From Sipunculus nudus (taxonomy: Eukaryota; Annelida; Sipuncula; Golfingiida; Sipunculidae), in NCBI GenBank assembly GCA_026874595.1, contig CM049320.1, forward strand, positions 38,132,714 through 38,196,713: a DNA stretch of 64,000 bases, read 5' to 3'. Of the stretch, positions 21,871-34,117 are shown piece after piece. How positions within the stretch are numbered: the stretch's first letter is position 1; every line of letters starts with the position of its first letter. The notes beneath the pieces are model-generated. The model was not told where the DNA came from. It did not search any database and saw only the letters and a program-made list of their open reading frames with translations. The position numbers and the translations under genes are program-made.

Positions 21871-23859
21871 GCTTTTATATCTATATGTTCATTTTTTTCT
21901 GCTTTAAATGAACTGGGCTGAACTGGACGCTGACAAGCACCTCAAACACCACTCCCCCCCCCCCCCCCCCCCCCCCCCGGGCCCCCAGCAATGCTTTATA
22001 TTGCCCCTCATCTTTAAAATGTAACGGTAAGCTGTAAAAATCTTATGATTGTTGGGTGTTTTGTTGAGGGACCTGCATGCTATTACTGCAAGACAGCATT
22101 GAAAAGCCTGCATTTATGTCAGAAAGGGTGACTGTCCATAAATGACATAGTGTCAGGGTAGATCTACGTGTCCACAGAAGCAGTTTGTGTATGTGTCCAC
22201 ATGTGCATTTATCAAGCGGTTTTAGGTCTTTTACCACTTCATAAAAAGTGGCACCCAGCATAATGACATTACAACTTCTTAGTCATCAGGAAGAGATAAT
22301 TAAAAATACTACAGCTTACTCTGTGATTAAATTTTTAAAAATTGAAAGAACCAGAAGAAAACATAGGTCGTCTGTGCAACACATAAAAAGAAGCTCCGAG
22401 CAAGGGACATGCCAGTCTTGCACAGGAATTGCCATACAATGATGGGATCAGCTAGAATTTTACGTTGGCAAGTATCATCAGAGGGTTATAATCCGCATGG
22501 CAAGTAAAGTTCTGTGTTGATGTGCGTTTCGTATGCATTTCCGTACCTGCCGCTACCTGATGCAGTAGGCAAAAACCCACACAGAGGACCGCACCGCACA
22601 ATTTGACACAGCCTTTCTTATCTCTTCATGCATAATGGCATCAAGAAGGGTGAATATATAATTTAAGGAATAGAGAGGAATATTTATGGTGACCATATCT
22701 GATAGTAACTTCAGCTTATAATCTTTCTTAATCTGATTAGCCGGCTGGCCTGTTTTAATTTGATTTGCCGGCTATGCTACACTTTATTAGGGGACAACGT
22801 GGAAATTTGAACCACATTTACATATACCAAAGGTATACCTGCCAATGTAAGGAGCATTGTTCAGACAAACCAGTAATTGAGTTAAGTAATGTATAAGAAG
22901 GAAACTAGTGAAAACAAGGTCAGCACTGGGTCATTACAATGATATATGTGTTAGACCTTAGTCGGAATCCACCAAGCCATTTACAAGATCGTGTGCAAAC
23001 ATGAAAATGCAAGAAAAGCATAGACTTTAAATGTATCTGGTGCCATGTTGGCTTGACATGAAGCAGGGATATCTTTAGGACAGTCTTTGTTTTGTAACTG
23101 TGTGAATGGATTTTGATTAGAAATTTAAATTATTGTCCCCCGATTACAAAGGCAAAAGGACATTGACTCCGTCAAACACGTTATCGTTTCAGGAGGACTA
23201 CTTTCCAAATATTATCCCATTTCATTCCTCCTATATAACGGTTTCCATCATACAGAGATTTTGTGATGATATTTAAGTTCACAAATGCACATTAACTGGG
23301 CTTTTTAGGGTTGGGGGATGTATTAAATGAATTGAGGAATGTTTGCTAAACTTTTTTTTCCAAATTTCAAAATAAAATATAGATTTTTAGTGGGATACTG
23401 TCTCAATAATTTAGTACAAATAATTTTACACTTATTTATGGCATTATATGCTTGACGCAAGAAATTCATACATCAGTATATTTACCTTGAAAACCTGGTC
23501 AGTGATGATGTTTACATTCGCGAACTGGGAATAGGAGGCGGAGGCATTCAGATTTTCGAAGATCTTTGATTGGTTACTTTTTTTTAATTGTTAGATGTGT
23601 AAAGGATAAATTGATGTAAGGAAGATATAAAGAGAAATTAAATGTATGTTTTAAGGCAAGAAAGCTGTTCCTAAAGAAAGAAACGGGGAATATGCATACC
23701 TCTTTGGTAGCAGAAGTAGATCCAAGGGGGTTCCAGGATCAGCCGCCTCAATCTTTTAAGCGAACCTGTGTGCTTATGCGATGGTGTGGCATCGTCCGTT
23801 GGTTATCTATAAATGGCAGGAGCTAACATCACTAAATTTTATGCAAAAATCAGTCATCT
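21871..23859. other. Downstream of NIP7; no gene seen
   Basis: This interval contains a C25 run (21954-21978) and short repeats such as GATTAGCCGGCTGGCC / GATTTGCCGGCT near 22735-22775. No open frame has coding character. Confidence 0.45.
21954..21978. repeat. Homopolymeric C25 tract
   Basis: Twenty-five consecutive C, followed by GGGCCCCC. The length is liable to sequencing error. The minus strand is G-rich. Confidence 0.85.
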
Positions 23860-24660
23860 GATAAACTCTTTCAGATAAAGATTATTTTTTTGCTATCTGC
23901 ATTTACTTAAGATTTTATAGTGGAAAAGCTAACAAAAAATCTCCAAAACTGTCTAGCCAAATTATTCAGTATTTCACAGAAATAATCCCAAAAACAATCT
24001 TTTTCAAGTTTATTCTAAAGGTTCCAGTTCGCTGACTCTTGGTTGAGTTACAGGAAGCCGAACTTAGTCATTTGTCCAAAAAAGCATACAAAAATTACAA
24101 TTTCAGAAACGGCCGAAGCTATCATCTTCAAATTTTATTCAAATGGTGGTCACATGAGTCATATTTGAAACAGAGGTATTGGTGCCGCAGCCTGCATTGA
24201 CCTTATTTGTACGGGGGAAAAGCTCGAATTCCTTTTTAAAATCTTCTCCAAAATCCTTCAGCCAAATTGTTCAATTTTTCTCCGACATGATCTTAAAGGT
24301 GAGCTCTCTTAAGCTTGTTCAGATGGTTTTGATTTGGTGAATTTTGTCCAAGTGACAGGAATTTGAACTTAGTCATTTGGCCAAGTAAGCTTACTAACTT
24401 AAAATCTCAGGAACGACAGTTATAATCATAGAAGGCTGAAGTTGGTCTTTAGACCAAGTAAGCTTATATCAAACTGATGGCTGCAAAAGTCTCCTTCTGC
24501 AAAACTACTGTTTCAAATTCTATAATATTGCACAGAACTAATTCTAAGGTATCCTTTGTTCGTTTACTTAGATGATTTTTGGTTGAATTATTGGACCTTG
24601 AACAAAGATATACTTTGGTAAAGCGCGTAAATTTATTTCTAGTAACAGACTGTGCTCTTT
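23860..24660. repeat. About 300-bp tandem modules, 2-3 diverged copies
   Basis: Motifs recur at about 300-bp spacing: AGCCAAATTATTCAGTATTT at 23955 and AGCCAAATTGTTCAATTTTT at 24258; GAACTTAGTCATTTGTCCAA at 24060 and GAACTTAGTCATTTGGCCAA at 24365. A shorter third copy is near 24570-24620. No termini could be fixed. Confidence 0.6.
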
Positions 24661-25379
24661 GGGTATATATTCAGAGGTGTAAAGGCAACATAAATAATTG
24701 GTGTCCATATCCAAGGTATGTGTAAGATAAATCCATGAATAAAATATATTTGTATTCTGATTTTGCTTTCAGTAGGCATCTGTTTTTATTATAAACATTT
24801 TTGGAAAAAATCTTGCATGTCAGCATGAATTAATTATTGTAGCTAAAGTCTTTCAGTATGTGTAAACAGATTTGGCAACAGGTCGAGAGTTCACTCACTG
24901 CAGCCAGGTACAGGTCAAGGGTTTACTCACTGCATTAGCTACATTTGGCACTTGGTCACCATTGAAGAAGGGGGCAACTTTCTTCCTCAGCTGAGCTTGG
25001 TCAGCCCAGTGGATCCAACTCAAGAGAAGTCTAATGTATCGGCCTGAAATTTCGGCATGTCCATGCATCTTACATCTTAGAAGCTTTCTCGTGCACAAGA
25101 CTGGTGGCTCCACCTACAATCATTTTGTGTTCTGTACATCCATGCCAGTATTTCAGGAGTGACTTTTATTTCAAATGTGCTTATATGCATAGGTTCAAAA
25201 TGTTTAGTATCATCATTGTACCTATGCATATAACATTTACTTGAAAAGTAATGTTCCAGCATGGAAGCATCATACTTGATGTATATCGGATCCCATTACA
25301 CAGGTACTCATTAGGTCTGTAGGCCTTTGTCTTTATTTTTACGCATTTCTTACGGTTCGCCTGTTGTAAACAAAGCACA
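24661..25379. other. Repeat-derived sequence, no gene
   Basis: It includes a GGTGGC-type module (TGGTGGCTCCACCTA near 25103) on the background of noncoding sequence. The short minus-strand frames here are artefacts of repeat sequence. Confidence 0.4.
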
Positions 25380-26395
25380 AATGGTAACCGCTTGACCTAG
25401 AAAGTTCTTACTTAATAACGAGATCAGTCCAGAGTAAATCTTTCATAACGAAAAATAAGATCAAAATGACCTGTACTGTGCGAGTTACGCGCATTGTTGT
25501 ATTTTTAGCACTTAGAAAATCAGACTTGTGTTAGTGTTCTGGGCCGCAAAACAAAGCCTGCACTCAGACCTTAAACTAAAATATTGTGTATCTTCTGCAT
25601 ATATAAAACTGTTACCATGCAAAAAAATGAAGAAAATCGGCCCAGCCTGTTCTCCAGAGCTGTTGCGGACACAATGGTGAAAATTCTAACATTTTTAGCT
25701 GTTGATGGATAAAATAACTTTATAATGATTGCATGGATATTTCTGAAATATGGTAAACCTCTTGATCATGCATAGCCCCTTCAGCTGTTTTATACTGGTA
25801 GTGCCATCTACATTTTCTTATTTTTGTGCATTTTTAATATTATTTTTCAGACTTAGAAATCTGGGTTGAGATTTTACCATTGTAACCAGCAAACAAATTC
25901 AATACATTTAAAGCACAGAATGAAAGAACATGCATCTTTAACATGTCTGTATCACCATGGAAAATTTGAAGAAAATCTGGTCCATGAGTTCTTCACAGCT
26001 GTTGCAGACACATTGCAAAATACAGATATAGCATCCGATTTATGCCTACAATTCATACTTTAAATGTGAAATCTCAGTAATGGTTGCCTGGTATGTTTTG
26101 AAAATTGGTAAGCTTGATGATCATGGATAGCCTTTTCAGCTGTGCATAACTGGTTGTGAATTCTACACTTTCTCAATATCCTTACATTTTCTTTCAGTTA
26201 TGCACATTTTCGTGTGTTTTTAGTACTTAGAAAATAAGACTCGCATTAGTGTTCTGGGCTGGAAAAGAACAATTTAGCATTCTTACAACTACACATTTGC
26301 AAAACCAAATGACAGCAGTTGATAGAATTTTTAATGTCCGAGATCAGCTGAGCTTCATTGCCCTGGGTCACTTGTTGTAACTTCATGTATAATAA
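25380..26395 (-). repeat. About 340-bp tandem modules ending in a pearl/Helitron-like terminus
   Basis: ACTTAGAAAATCAGACTTG..TTAGTGTTCTGGGC at 25510 recurs at 26223, with a shortened copy at 25850. GAAGAAAATC-GGCCCA..CAGCTGTTGC at 25626 recurs at 25965. The reverse complement of 26341-26385 starts ACAAGTGACCCAGGGCAATG and continues AGCTCAGCTGATCT, closely like the start of the element at 59195. The opposite end was not found. Confidence 0.5.
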
Positions 26396-26965
26396 GTAAA
26401 CATTCGCACAATTTTACAAATTAAATTTAAAAATAAAAAAAGTGAATAAATGTATTTCATTCTTATGAATATAAGTGCAACATTAATAATAGATTCAGTC
26501 TTTTATGGTAAGATTAGATTTACTTATATGGAACAACCTGTACACAAAGTAAATACTCGTACCACTGAAAGAACACCAGCTAAATAGTGTCCTTTCTTTA
26601 ATAAGCGGATAGCAAACATGTACAGTTCATCTCGATTGATAAACTGGAGTAACATGCAGTCTAAGGAGGCAAATACTACCCACGGAAGCATACCAAATAA
26701 CATGAAGCTTACCCCCTGGAAAGCAATGTAAAACTCAAAGAAAGATAGATTCAAAAATTTAAGGACACGTGAATAACGTATTCTGTAAAGCTGCTAAAAG
26801 AGTGACGAATAACACTATTTTAATTTAAAAAGCTAGAAAAACAATATTTCAAATGTACACTTTTTTTCGGGGCTACTGATACAGAAAAGACTACTCCCGT
26901 GTACTCAAGGTGAGGAGTTTAACCCCGCTTCAAGTATGCTTCTTCCTGTGACCCGCATTTTTTCA
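26396..26965. other. Junction between repeat region and receptor array, no gene
   Basis: No supported frame. The homology to the receptor units starts abruptly at about 26966, within AAAGGTATGGTATTTATG. Confidence 0.4.
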
Positions 26966-27430
26966 AAGGTATGGTATTTATGACAGCCAGATTAAGGTGG
27001 CATGCTATCGCCTTAATAGCTCGCTGGTTATTTGGATCTCTATGGTTAATCATTGATTATAAATTTGAAGGCATCAGTCACGTATTATGTGACCACCTAC
27101 AAATTCTGACGAATAGTGGGACTTACTTGATTTGTGTTGTTGCTTTTCATTCTCTATTGCCAGTTGTTGCTCTTTGTTTTATGATTGCTTGTATGTGCCA
27201 AATTCGTAAACGCAGGCTCCGTATCGGGTCGGGTACCAGTGTGGGATCGGTGTTTATTACCGGGAACATCACAGAAGGAACAACAGAGGAGAGAGGTCAC
27301 GTGTTCACCGTCTTCCCAGAAAAGTTCAAGGAAGCTCGAACAAATCAACAAACAAGTTAAATCTACATAATTCCAGCTACTGTTCAGCTGAAAAAGGACC
27401 GTGAGCTGATCGTGAGATCCTCCGTAACGC
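26966..27430 (+). pseudogene. Seven-transmembrane receptor relic (TM4 to TM6)
   Basis: The sequence matches the receptor genes from FMTARLRW (start of TM4) through TM5 and the third cytoplasmic loop to RELIVRSSV at the start of TM6. TM1-TM3 are missing, with an abrupt 5' break. A TAA at 27358-27360 replaces an Arg codon of the intact copies. After about 27430 the sequence jumps directly to spacer that lies about 1.2 kb further downstream in the intact units (CTTGTATATACCAAC), so TM6-TM7 are deleted. Its third loop is diverged (ITEGTTEERG instead of SQEEPAEGRG). Clearly non-functional. Confidence 0.9.
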
Positions 27431-29050
27431 TCGATGTCCATTTTGCAGATATCTTGTATATACCAACTTAGCTTTAGGATTAGCTTTGGGTCAACTTCGC
27501 GACGAGGACCGTTGACCTCCAAATATCGCATAGAAAGCTGAGCTGCATTTTTCCATGACCGAGTTTCGGCTAATATTCTTTCCAAAAAGAAGGAATTAAA
27601 TTAGGGTAGAGAACCAATTTTAAAACATCCGGTGCGAACATCCGTCCTTGAACGCACATGCAAAGCCCCGTGTATTGCGGCAACAAGGAGGGAAGGGCCC
27701 TCTGTTCATGTGCATAATATGGAAGTTTTCATGTAAATTTGAAGCATACACTCAAGTGGCACGTGTCATGATATCAAATAAAACACACTGAACATTTGTT
27801 TGATTATATGTACTAAATAAAGACTAATTTTCGTCATTCTGTTTTTAGTTTGCACGGGCGTCTGCAGACAAATCAATAGATCCTTTACCCACAATGTTGT
27901 ATGACCGTAACGTGTGTAAGGATTGTCAACTCTTGACCAAGACAAAGTAAATAACAGAATTAAAAGCAGTACAAATAAGATAGAAAATTATGAATATGCC
28001 GTAAATAATGTACCCGCGCCAAAGAGGGTAGTGAATAATTTATTTTTAAGCAAAACATATATTGTGCTACTTACGATAATATTGATGTCACATCAGAGTA
28101 AATTATTGTAGCAAGTGACCAGAATAATATTTCATTCTAATTATGAGTTTATAGCTGAAGAACTTCTTATTTCAAAGGACTGAACGTTTTATTGAATTTG
28201 TTAGTTGAGAAAATTTCAAGGACATCTAGAGGGAACAATAAAAGAGTTAAAATGTTTACATTTAATGCAATGCGATTATATGCGAAGATAAATTAATCGC
28301 TTATAAATGTAGTAATGTATATATATAAAGGATAATCAAAAACATTGGATATAGGATTAATACCTATACAGTTGGACTTGGTCATTAAAAACTGAACGTC
28401 ACACACTTACATAAGTGTCAAGAGTGCCTTAGAAAGAAAATTATTGGGTCATCAGATTATATGGAACCTTTGTATAGTAATATTCAAGCATGTTATACCG
28501 GAACGTAGCAAAGAAAAAAGTACAATAGTCTAAATCATATAGGAATATAGCTAAGAACGGGAATATGATATCCTATTCAAAATAAGATTGTAATGAAACC
28601 GGCAAAAGAAAATTTATTAAGGCCTTTAGAACATAAACTCAAGCGACTAGACTAGGTTGTTTAGGTGAAGGGAATTTGATTCGCTCAAAATATGTGGATC
28701 GAAGACAGAGAGGAAAACACCTAATTCTATTTCTTTTTTATCTTGATATGGTTTAAGGATGCACTTCCTCAGCTAAATGCCAAAAGTTTGGTTTTAATTT
28801 AAAACTGGTTACAAAATGTGTCATTTTAATAACAATATGCATATGAATGACAAAATATTTTAATATTCCTTAAATTAAAACTAGCTGTAAAAGTCATTAG
28901 CTCAAATTGAATTTAAATGTGCACCTGAGTACATTTCTTACCAAATGCATTTGGTTATTCCTAAAAGAGCTTACTTTATTAGACCTACCTGAATTGCTGA
29001 CTTTTGACAGCCATGGATTTTGTAATACACCTTTATTTTAACGCTTTTCT

Positions 29051-29083
<33 letters not shown>

Positions 29084-29100
29084 CTTTCACCCTTCCTCTC
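27431..29100. other. Receptor-unit spacer, unit 0
   Basis: Noncoding, homologous to 36080-37660, 43310-44900 and 57690-59130. It ends in a T28 homopolymer (29053-29080) where other units have a shorter, interrupted T-run. Some short stretches (for example 28380-28730) look like a decayed coding frame shared by all units, but frameshifts and stops prevent any call. Confidence 0.5.
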
Positions 29101-31300
29101 TTTTTTGTCAGGAAAATCATCCGCATGACTGTGAATTTTATGAATCCTGACAGTCATGTTCCAGCCACGTCTTTGGAAATTTTTAAGCAGCTTCTTTATG
29201 AGATGCATGTAGTTTTAAGAGTTTTCGTTACCAAGGAAGTGTGAGACAACACTTATGAATGCAGTCCAAGCATTCATTTTGCTTAGTTCTATAGTGATAA
29301 TGAATTGTTGGTCATACAATAAGCGTCCAATTTGAGGGTCGTCAAAGATCCATGATCTTAATGTTTGGAGTCAAAGCAGAAAATCTGTCCCCGAAACATT
29401 TAGAGCATTTGTCATCTTTGTCCAATGCTTTCATAAACTGCTCCATGAGTAGGGAATACAACCTTCTTTGTCATTCAACAATCATCTCCTTTGGATATAT
29501 TCTAACTTGTTCTGTTCCTGTATTTATGCCATCCCTTCTTTTCCAGTGTTCCTCTTTTAATGTAGCCACCCTGCAAGCCAAGAAGCAACCTAATAACATT
29601 TTAATCTTGTCATATAATTCAGTTATGGCCACGGTGTCAAGTTCTCCTGGGCCATTTTGATATTTTATAACTTTCTGTTAACAGACCAGAATAATCAATT
29701 GGGATTGAAGCGAAATAATTTCCATTGTGTAACAAGACTTAACTTTTTAGCTATAAATAAATAGTCTGGAATCATCTGAATTACAATCGCGGCCCAGGGC
29801 ACAAAATGCGTCAAAATGTCGGCTCCTTTTGAAAACAAACTTAGTTTCGAACCAAGTAATTCACCATCCTCCTTCAGTAAATCTAAGTCATTCAACCGTA
29901 GCTGGGAATACTGGTCTGGTGTTAAAATCATCAGGCTCTTCTACAGTATCAACCAAGCTTGTGAAAGCAGAAATGGTATATCATCTAAATGTGGCACAGG
30001 TCTGATTGCAGATGTCTACTCAGAGTTCTCCATGGAAGATCTTTTGTGTTCTGAAGCCAGAAACAGAAGACGTAAATTACAGTCATCAATATTTTGCTGT
30101 GGCTCTCTTCATACCATTTTTACAACACAGTTGACATCTTTTTCATTTGATCCATTAATGAATCTTTTGAACCCAAGTCTGGAAGATTGAGTGGGTTGCC
30201 CGTGACTTCTCGTGATCGTCCAGTTTCACTCCAAAATAAGCCCAGAGGAACTGAGGAAGGTATAACATAAGACTTATTCAAATGAAAATCTATGTCGAAC
30301 TGAAAAAAAGCTACGAAACCCACAACGTTTGTGAGAAAATAATTAGTCGCATGCTTGAACAATGCAGTCACTTTTTGTTGAATACGCACCCTAAAATTAG
30401 TAAAGAATAAGTTTCGGATCTAATGAGCATACATGATGCAAACAAGTGAATATTTTATATGTTCAGTATAGCACATGAAGCAACACAAGATAATAATTCT
30501 ATTTTGTAAAGATCAAGTTTTTTTGTTTTTTTTTTTTTTTTCTTTTAAGGATAGGTTTATGGCCCGTGGTGGCACTGTCTATTGAATGAGGATGAAATTA
30601 TTCATACGATAAGGATTATATGTTATTATTAAGTCTTCTGGATTTTAGGTTTTATATGAACGTTCCAGAAGACATAGCCTTTCTTTTAAACATTAGATAG
30701 AATCTCCGAGATTCCATAACGAGGTTTCACCATTAGGCCATTAAGGCACGGGGATGGTTCGAACCAAGGACCCTCAGCTCCGAAGTCCAACGAATTTACC
30801 ACTTGGCTACGTCCTACCCTTTTGCTAATCATCGTCATCACCTCACTCTAAATAGGCTTTGACCAAAATGGACTAATTTAAGGTTAGTCTCTCTCAAACT
30901 AACGACTCTAACCCATTTTAAGTAGGTTTCTCCCTCCTTCTGATCCATATTTGTGCCCATGCAAAATCAATCAAACTTCGACTGTTTCTGAGGCATCTCC
31001 CTCGTAAACAGTCACTCACAACACATATCCCTGCCAGGTTTGTCCCAAAGCCCCAGCCTTCTACATTATTTCAATAATATCAATTTCAGGGTTGTTAACA
31101 ATTAATTATTTCAAACAGAGAACATTTAGAAATTTAGTATTTTGTAACTTTAGTAACATTTTAGTATTTAAAACGATAACCTTTTTTATTCCATTGTTAT
31201 GATTTCGTCATTGCTCTTATATTGCACCCAACTTCCAGCCATGACGACGTCGGCCACAACAAGATTGCCTAGCACACAGCCTCTGAACATGAAAGATTCA
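29101..31300 (-). pseudogene. Decayed minus-strand gene shared with unit D (unidentified, membrane-type)
   Basis: On the minus strand two open stretches (30389-30120 and 29931-29695) and further broken ones encode protein-like sequence that is also seen, independently broken, at 62300-60340. One alignable block is PWAAIVIQMIPDYLFIAKKL here against SWAAIVFQMIGVCFLIAQKV in the other copy, followed in both by TQW-LF-FNPN-LFW. Conservation at protein level between two copies with different stops points to a once-coding membrane protein. I do not recognise the family. Confidence 0.45.
30518..30822 (-). mobile_element. tRNA-derived SINE (minus orientation)
   Basis: The minus strand starts with a tRNA-like head: A box TAGCCAAGTGG (30809-30799) and B box GGTTCGAACC (30765-30756). 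About 210 bp of body follow, ending in a poly-A tail (plus-strand T-run at 30518-30543). Unit D lacks this block at the equivalent position (near 61855-61880), which supports insertion after the units split. Confidence 0.7.
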
Positions 31301-31559
31301 GATACTTTGCCACAAAATTTCTCCAAAGGGTTCTTGATACATTTAAAAGGAATTTTACTATATTGTAAGCCAGAGCCCAAAGAAAGAAATGATTGAATTT
31401 TGAGCCCGGACGGTTTTTTTAGATTTTTGGAGACAAGTATGGAGCGAATTTGGATTTAATCATATTCAGATCCGTGCGTAAACAAACCAATAGATCCCAA
31501 ACTAATAAATTCATCAGAATCATTATTATTATGAAATAAACACAAACGAGATGGAAAGG

Positions 31560-32114
31560 ATCTAAATGAAATGACATTGTCTCATAAAAAAATGACATTG
31601 ACATATTAGTAATTAAGTTAGAAAGTGATATTTAAGTTATTTTGGATAAACATACGCCACTCGCTGCTAAGAAATTAACTAACAAAAAGAATTATCAATG
31701 GTGTAATCAGAGGACATTAAGAACAAAAATAACTAAAAACGCACAGAAACGTTTTGGTAAAAATACAGGCCAGATTTTATACTAACTTCTCTGAAAATGG
31801 AACGACCGGAACACAACAACATGCTCAAATTAACAAAAATCAATAGATTAATTGAGAAGATACCAAAATCAGGAGATAACACAAAGAAACTTTATAAGCA
31901 AGTCACTGAGGTTACAGGTATTAATAAAGATAATCCTCTGCCAAAGGTGCTATAGGATGAGGATTTAGCCAACCAGTTCGCCGACTTATTCCTGAGTAAA
32001 ATAAACAAAATAAGAACAAATCTGGAAAAATTTCCACATTGTCAGCCTTCAAGAAAATAGGTAAATTCTTCAAATAATTTCGGGTCTCTTTCTTAGAAAG
32101 AATTTGCAGTCATT
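31560..32114 (+). mobile_element. CR1-type LINE relic, unit 0, 5' part
   Basis: The broken frame matches the region between endonuclease and reverse transcriptase of CR1-like LINEs (KKLYKQVTEVTG, then NPLPK, then QFADLFLSKINKIRTNL). It is interrupted at 32115 by the GTATCC-type TIR element and resumes after about 33306. Confidence 0.75.
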
Positions 32115-33276
32115 GTATCCGCCAAAACTAAGTTTTGCAGATACTATGTTTTTGACAGGGTTCCGCCGCCGCCGCCGCGCTCGTTTCCGGAGAACTCCTG
32201 TGAGACTACTGGACGGATTTTTCCGAAACTAACACCAACTCACTCACTCACTAACTCACATATGAACTGGTGCCTAACCAATTTGCGTTGACCTCTGACC
32301 TTTCCTCTCTGCCTAGCGTCCATTTGTGTGTCTGTTTCCACACATAAACCCACATATCTCGGGAACCGTTTGACCGATCAGGAAAAAAAATTGTTACAAA
32401 TGTAGCCCTTGGATAGCTTTATGACATACACAAAAAAATGGTGGCGCCACCTGCAACCATGTTTGCACAGTGTCCATCTGTTCGTCTGCCTTGAGTTAAA
32501 ATCCATCATATCTCCGCAATGGTTTGACTAATTCACCTAATATTTGGCATGCGTATACATCCTAGAAAGCGTCCTTGATTTTATGACAGGTGGCACCACC
32601 TACATTCACGTTCACGCTGCAGACATCCATGCTTATATCTCCTGACTGGTTTGACGTATGTTCCTGAAAATTTGCATGTTTATAGATCTCACATAGCTCT
32701 TTACCATACGAAAAACTGGTGGCGCCACCTGCAACCATTTCTGCACAGCGTCCGTCTGTTTGTCTGCCGTGGGATAAGATCACTCATATCTCGACAGTGG
32801 TTTCACATATCTGCCTAAAATTTTGCAGGTTAATACATCCTGAACAGCTTTCTTGATTTTATGACAGGTGGCGCCATCTACATTCTAGTTTACGCTGCAG
32901 ACTTCCAAGCTCATTACTCGGGAACCGTTTGATCGATTGGGCCAAAATCTTTCGTGTGTATATATCTCACATAGCTCTTTATCATACGCAAAAACTGGTG
33001 GCGCCACCTTCAACCATTTTTGTACAGCGTCCGTCCGTTTGTCTGCCGTGGGCTAAAATCACTCATATCTCAGTATTGGTTTGACTTTTCTGCCTAAAAT
33101 GTTGCGTGTTTATACATCTTGCTTAGCTTTCTCGATTTTATTGGCAGGTGGCGCCACCTACGTACACATTTCGGCTGCAGACATCCATGCTAATATGCAA
33201 CACACATCACTCTATTTCCCCTTGCCACTCAATCAATGCCTCACTTCATCCGTTCCACTCTGATTATGGCGGATAC
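32115..33276. mobile_element. TIR element (GTATCC family) with GGTGGCGCCACC modules, copy 2
   Basis: The left end GTATCCGCCA and right end TGGCGGATAC are perfect 10-bp inverted repeats 1.16 kb apart. The interior is about 280-bp tandem units, each with two GGTGGCGCCACC-type palindromes (32441, 32589, 32715, 32867, 32997, 33147) and CTGCAGAC-TCCA/GCGTCCGTCTGTTTGTCTGCC motifs. The element splits a CR1 reading frame that is continuous in unit D, so insertion is shown by comparison. About 30 bp after the right TIR also do not match CR1, so the true right end may be near 33305. Confidence 0.75.
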
Positions 33277-33305
33277 ACGTAGTTGCTTGTCGAATACCCG
33301 TATTC

Positions 33306-33625
33306 TAGTTATCAATAGTTTTCCAAGTAAGAGCTGTGAAACAGATGCACTGCCGACTGTTCTTCTGAAAAAAATGCTTGAAGCAGTGATCACCAATATA
33401 TCAGACATTATTAACATTTCACTGGATGGAGAGAGATTTCAAAGAATCTGGAAGGAGAATATAGTACGCCCCGATAAATATTCTGTTTTCAGTTAACATC
33501 TTCAAATTACAGACCTGTGAGTAATTTACCTTTTTTTATAGAAGGTACTAGAGAAGGCAACCCTGTCTGAATTTAATAAACATACTATGAGCTAAGAATT
33601 AATGCAAGATTATCAGTCAGTTATA
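33306..33625 (+). mobile_element. CR1-type LINE relic, unit 0, reverse-transcriptase start
   Basis: It encodes PSKSCETDALPTVLLKKMLE, IINISLDGERF and a broken continuation through SNLPFF to DYQSV. This is the N-terminal reverse-transcriptase region of CR1-like LINEs. It ends abruptly after the DYQS motif, at the same point as in unit D. Confidence 0.8.
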
Positions 33626-34117
33626 AAATATATGAAAATATAAACATATGTACTATAAGAAGACTTCAAGGGATCTAGGATTAGTTGTAAGGAATCAAAG
33701 AGACACAAATTATATTAACACTGACTGACCAATTAAAATATATAAAAGGAATAAAATAAATAAAAAAAGAGATGCAATTAAAAGTTTAACAGCCACTGAC
33801 CATTCGGACAAAAAGCAGTTAATCAAAAATGTGAGCATGCTCACTGACTTCTTAGTGGTTCTTATGGTTTTGCCTTATTACGTCAGCGCCGAGTGATTTT
33901 GACACATGCAGTCCGCGTAATCTGGTATCTTCTATCGTCTGTTCACAATGTTATAGGTCACCATGGACTTACCACGGAACAGGCACTGGGATAAAATTGT
34001 GAAGTTGACATGAAATGATCTAACAGTAGAAGGAATAAAGGAACCATTAAACAGCATCTCAATAACCAAAAGTGATACAATATATTTATTGAAAGTGTTC
34101 CCTAAGCAGCGCCACTG
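33626..34117 (+). promoter_or_regulatory. Promoter-proximal segment of receptor gene 1
   Basis: This segment is repeated upstream of every receptor gene (40870-41305, 48090-48520) and twice in unit D (62400-62745 and from about 63675). It holds a TTACGTCA CRE-like site at 33878-33885, which is missing in units B and C. Promoter function is inferred from position only. Confidence 0.4.

Larger units (their letters stand above)
26966..34117 (+). repeat. Receptor-array unit 0 (begins with a receptor relic)
   Basis: The unit runs from the truncated receptor copy to the start of the receptor gene at 34118. It holds a receptor fragment, a spacer, a block shared only with unit D (29.1-31.3 kb), a SINE, a CR1 relic split by a TIR element, and the promoter-proximal segment of the next receptor. 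Alignment by eye with units A, B and D is clear over many short stretches. Confidence 0.7.

Noticed and set aside
27154-27585. 143-codon minus-strand frame
   Set aside because: It is antisense to the receptor relic at 26966-27430 and its flanking spacer.
29053-29080. T28 run as a possible retroposon tail
   Set aside because: The other units have a shorter T-rich run at the same position, so it is a local homopolymer expansion.
30754-30816. Possible functional tRNA gene on the minus strand
   Set aside because: It has good A and B boxes but a poor anticodon stem, and it is followed by a body and poly-A tail; it is a SINE head.
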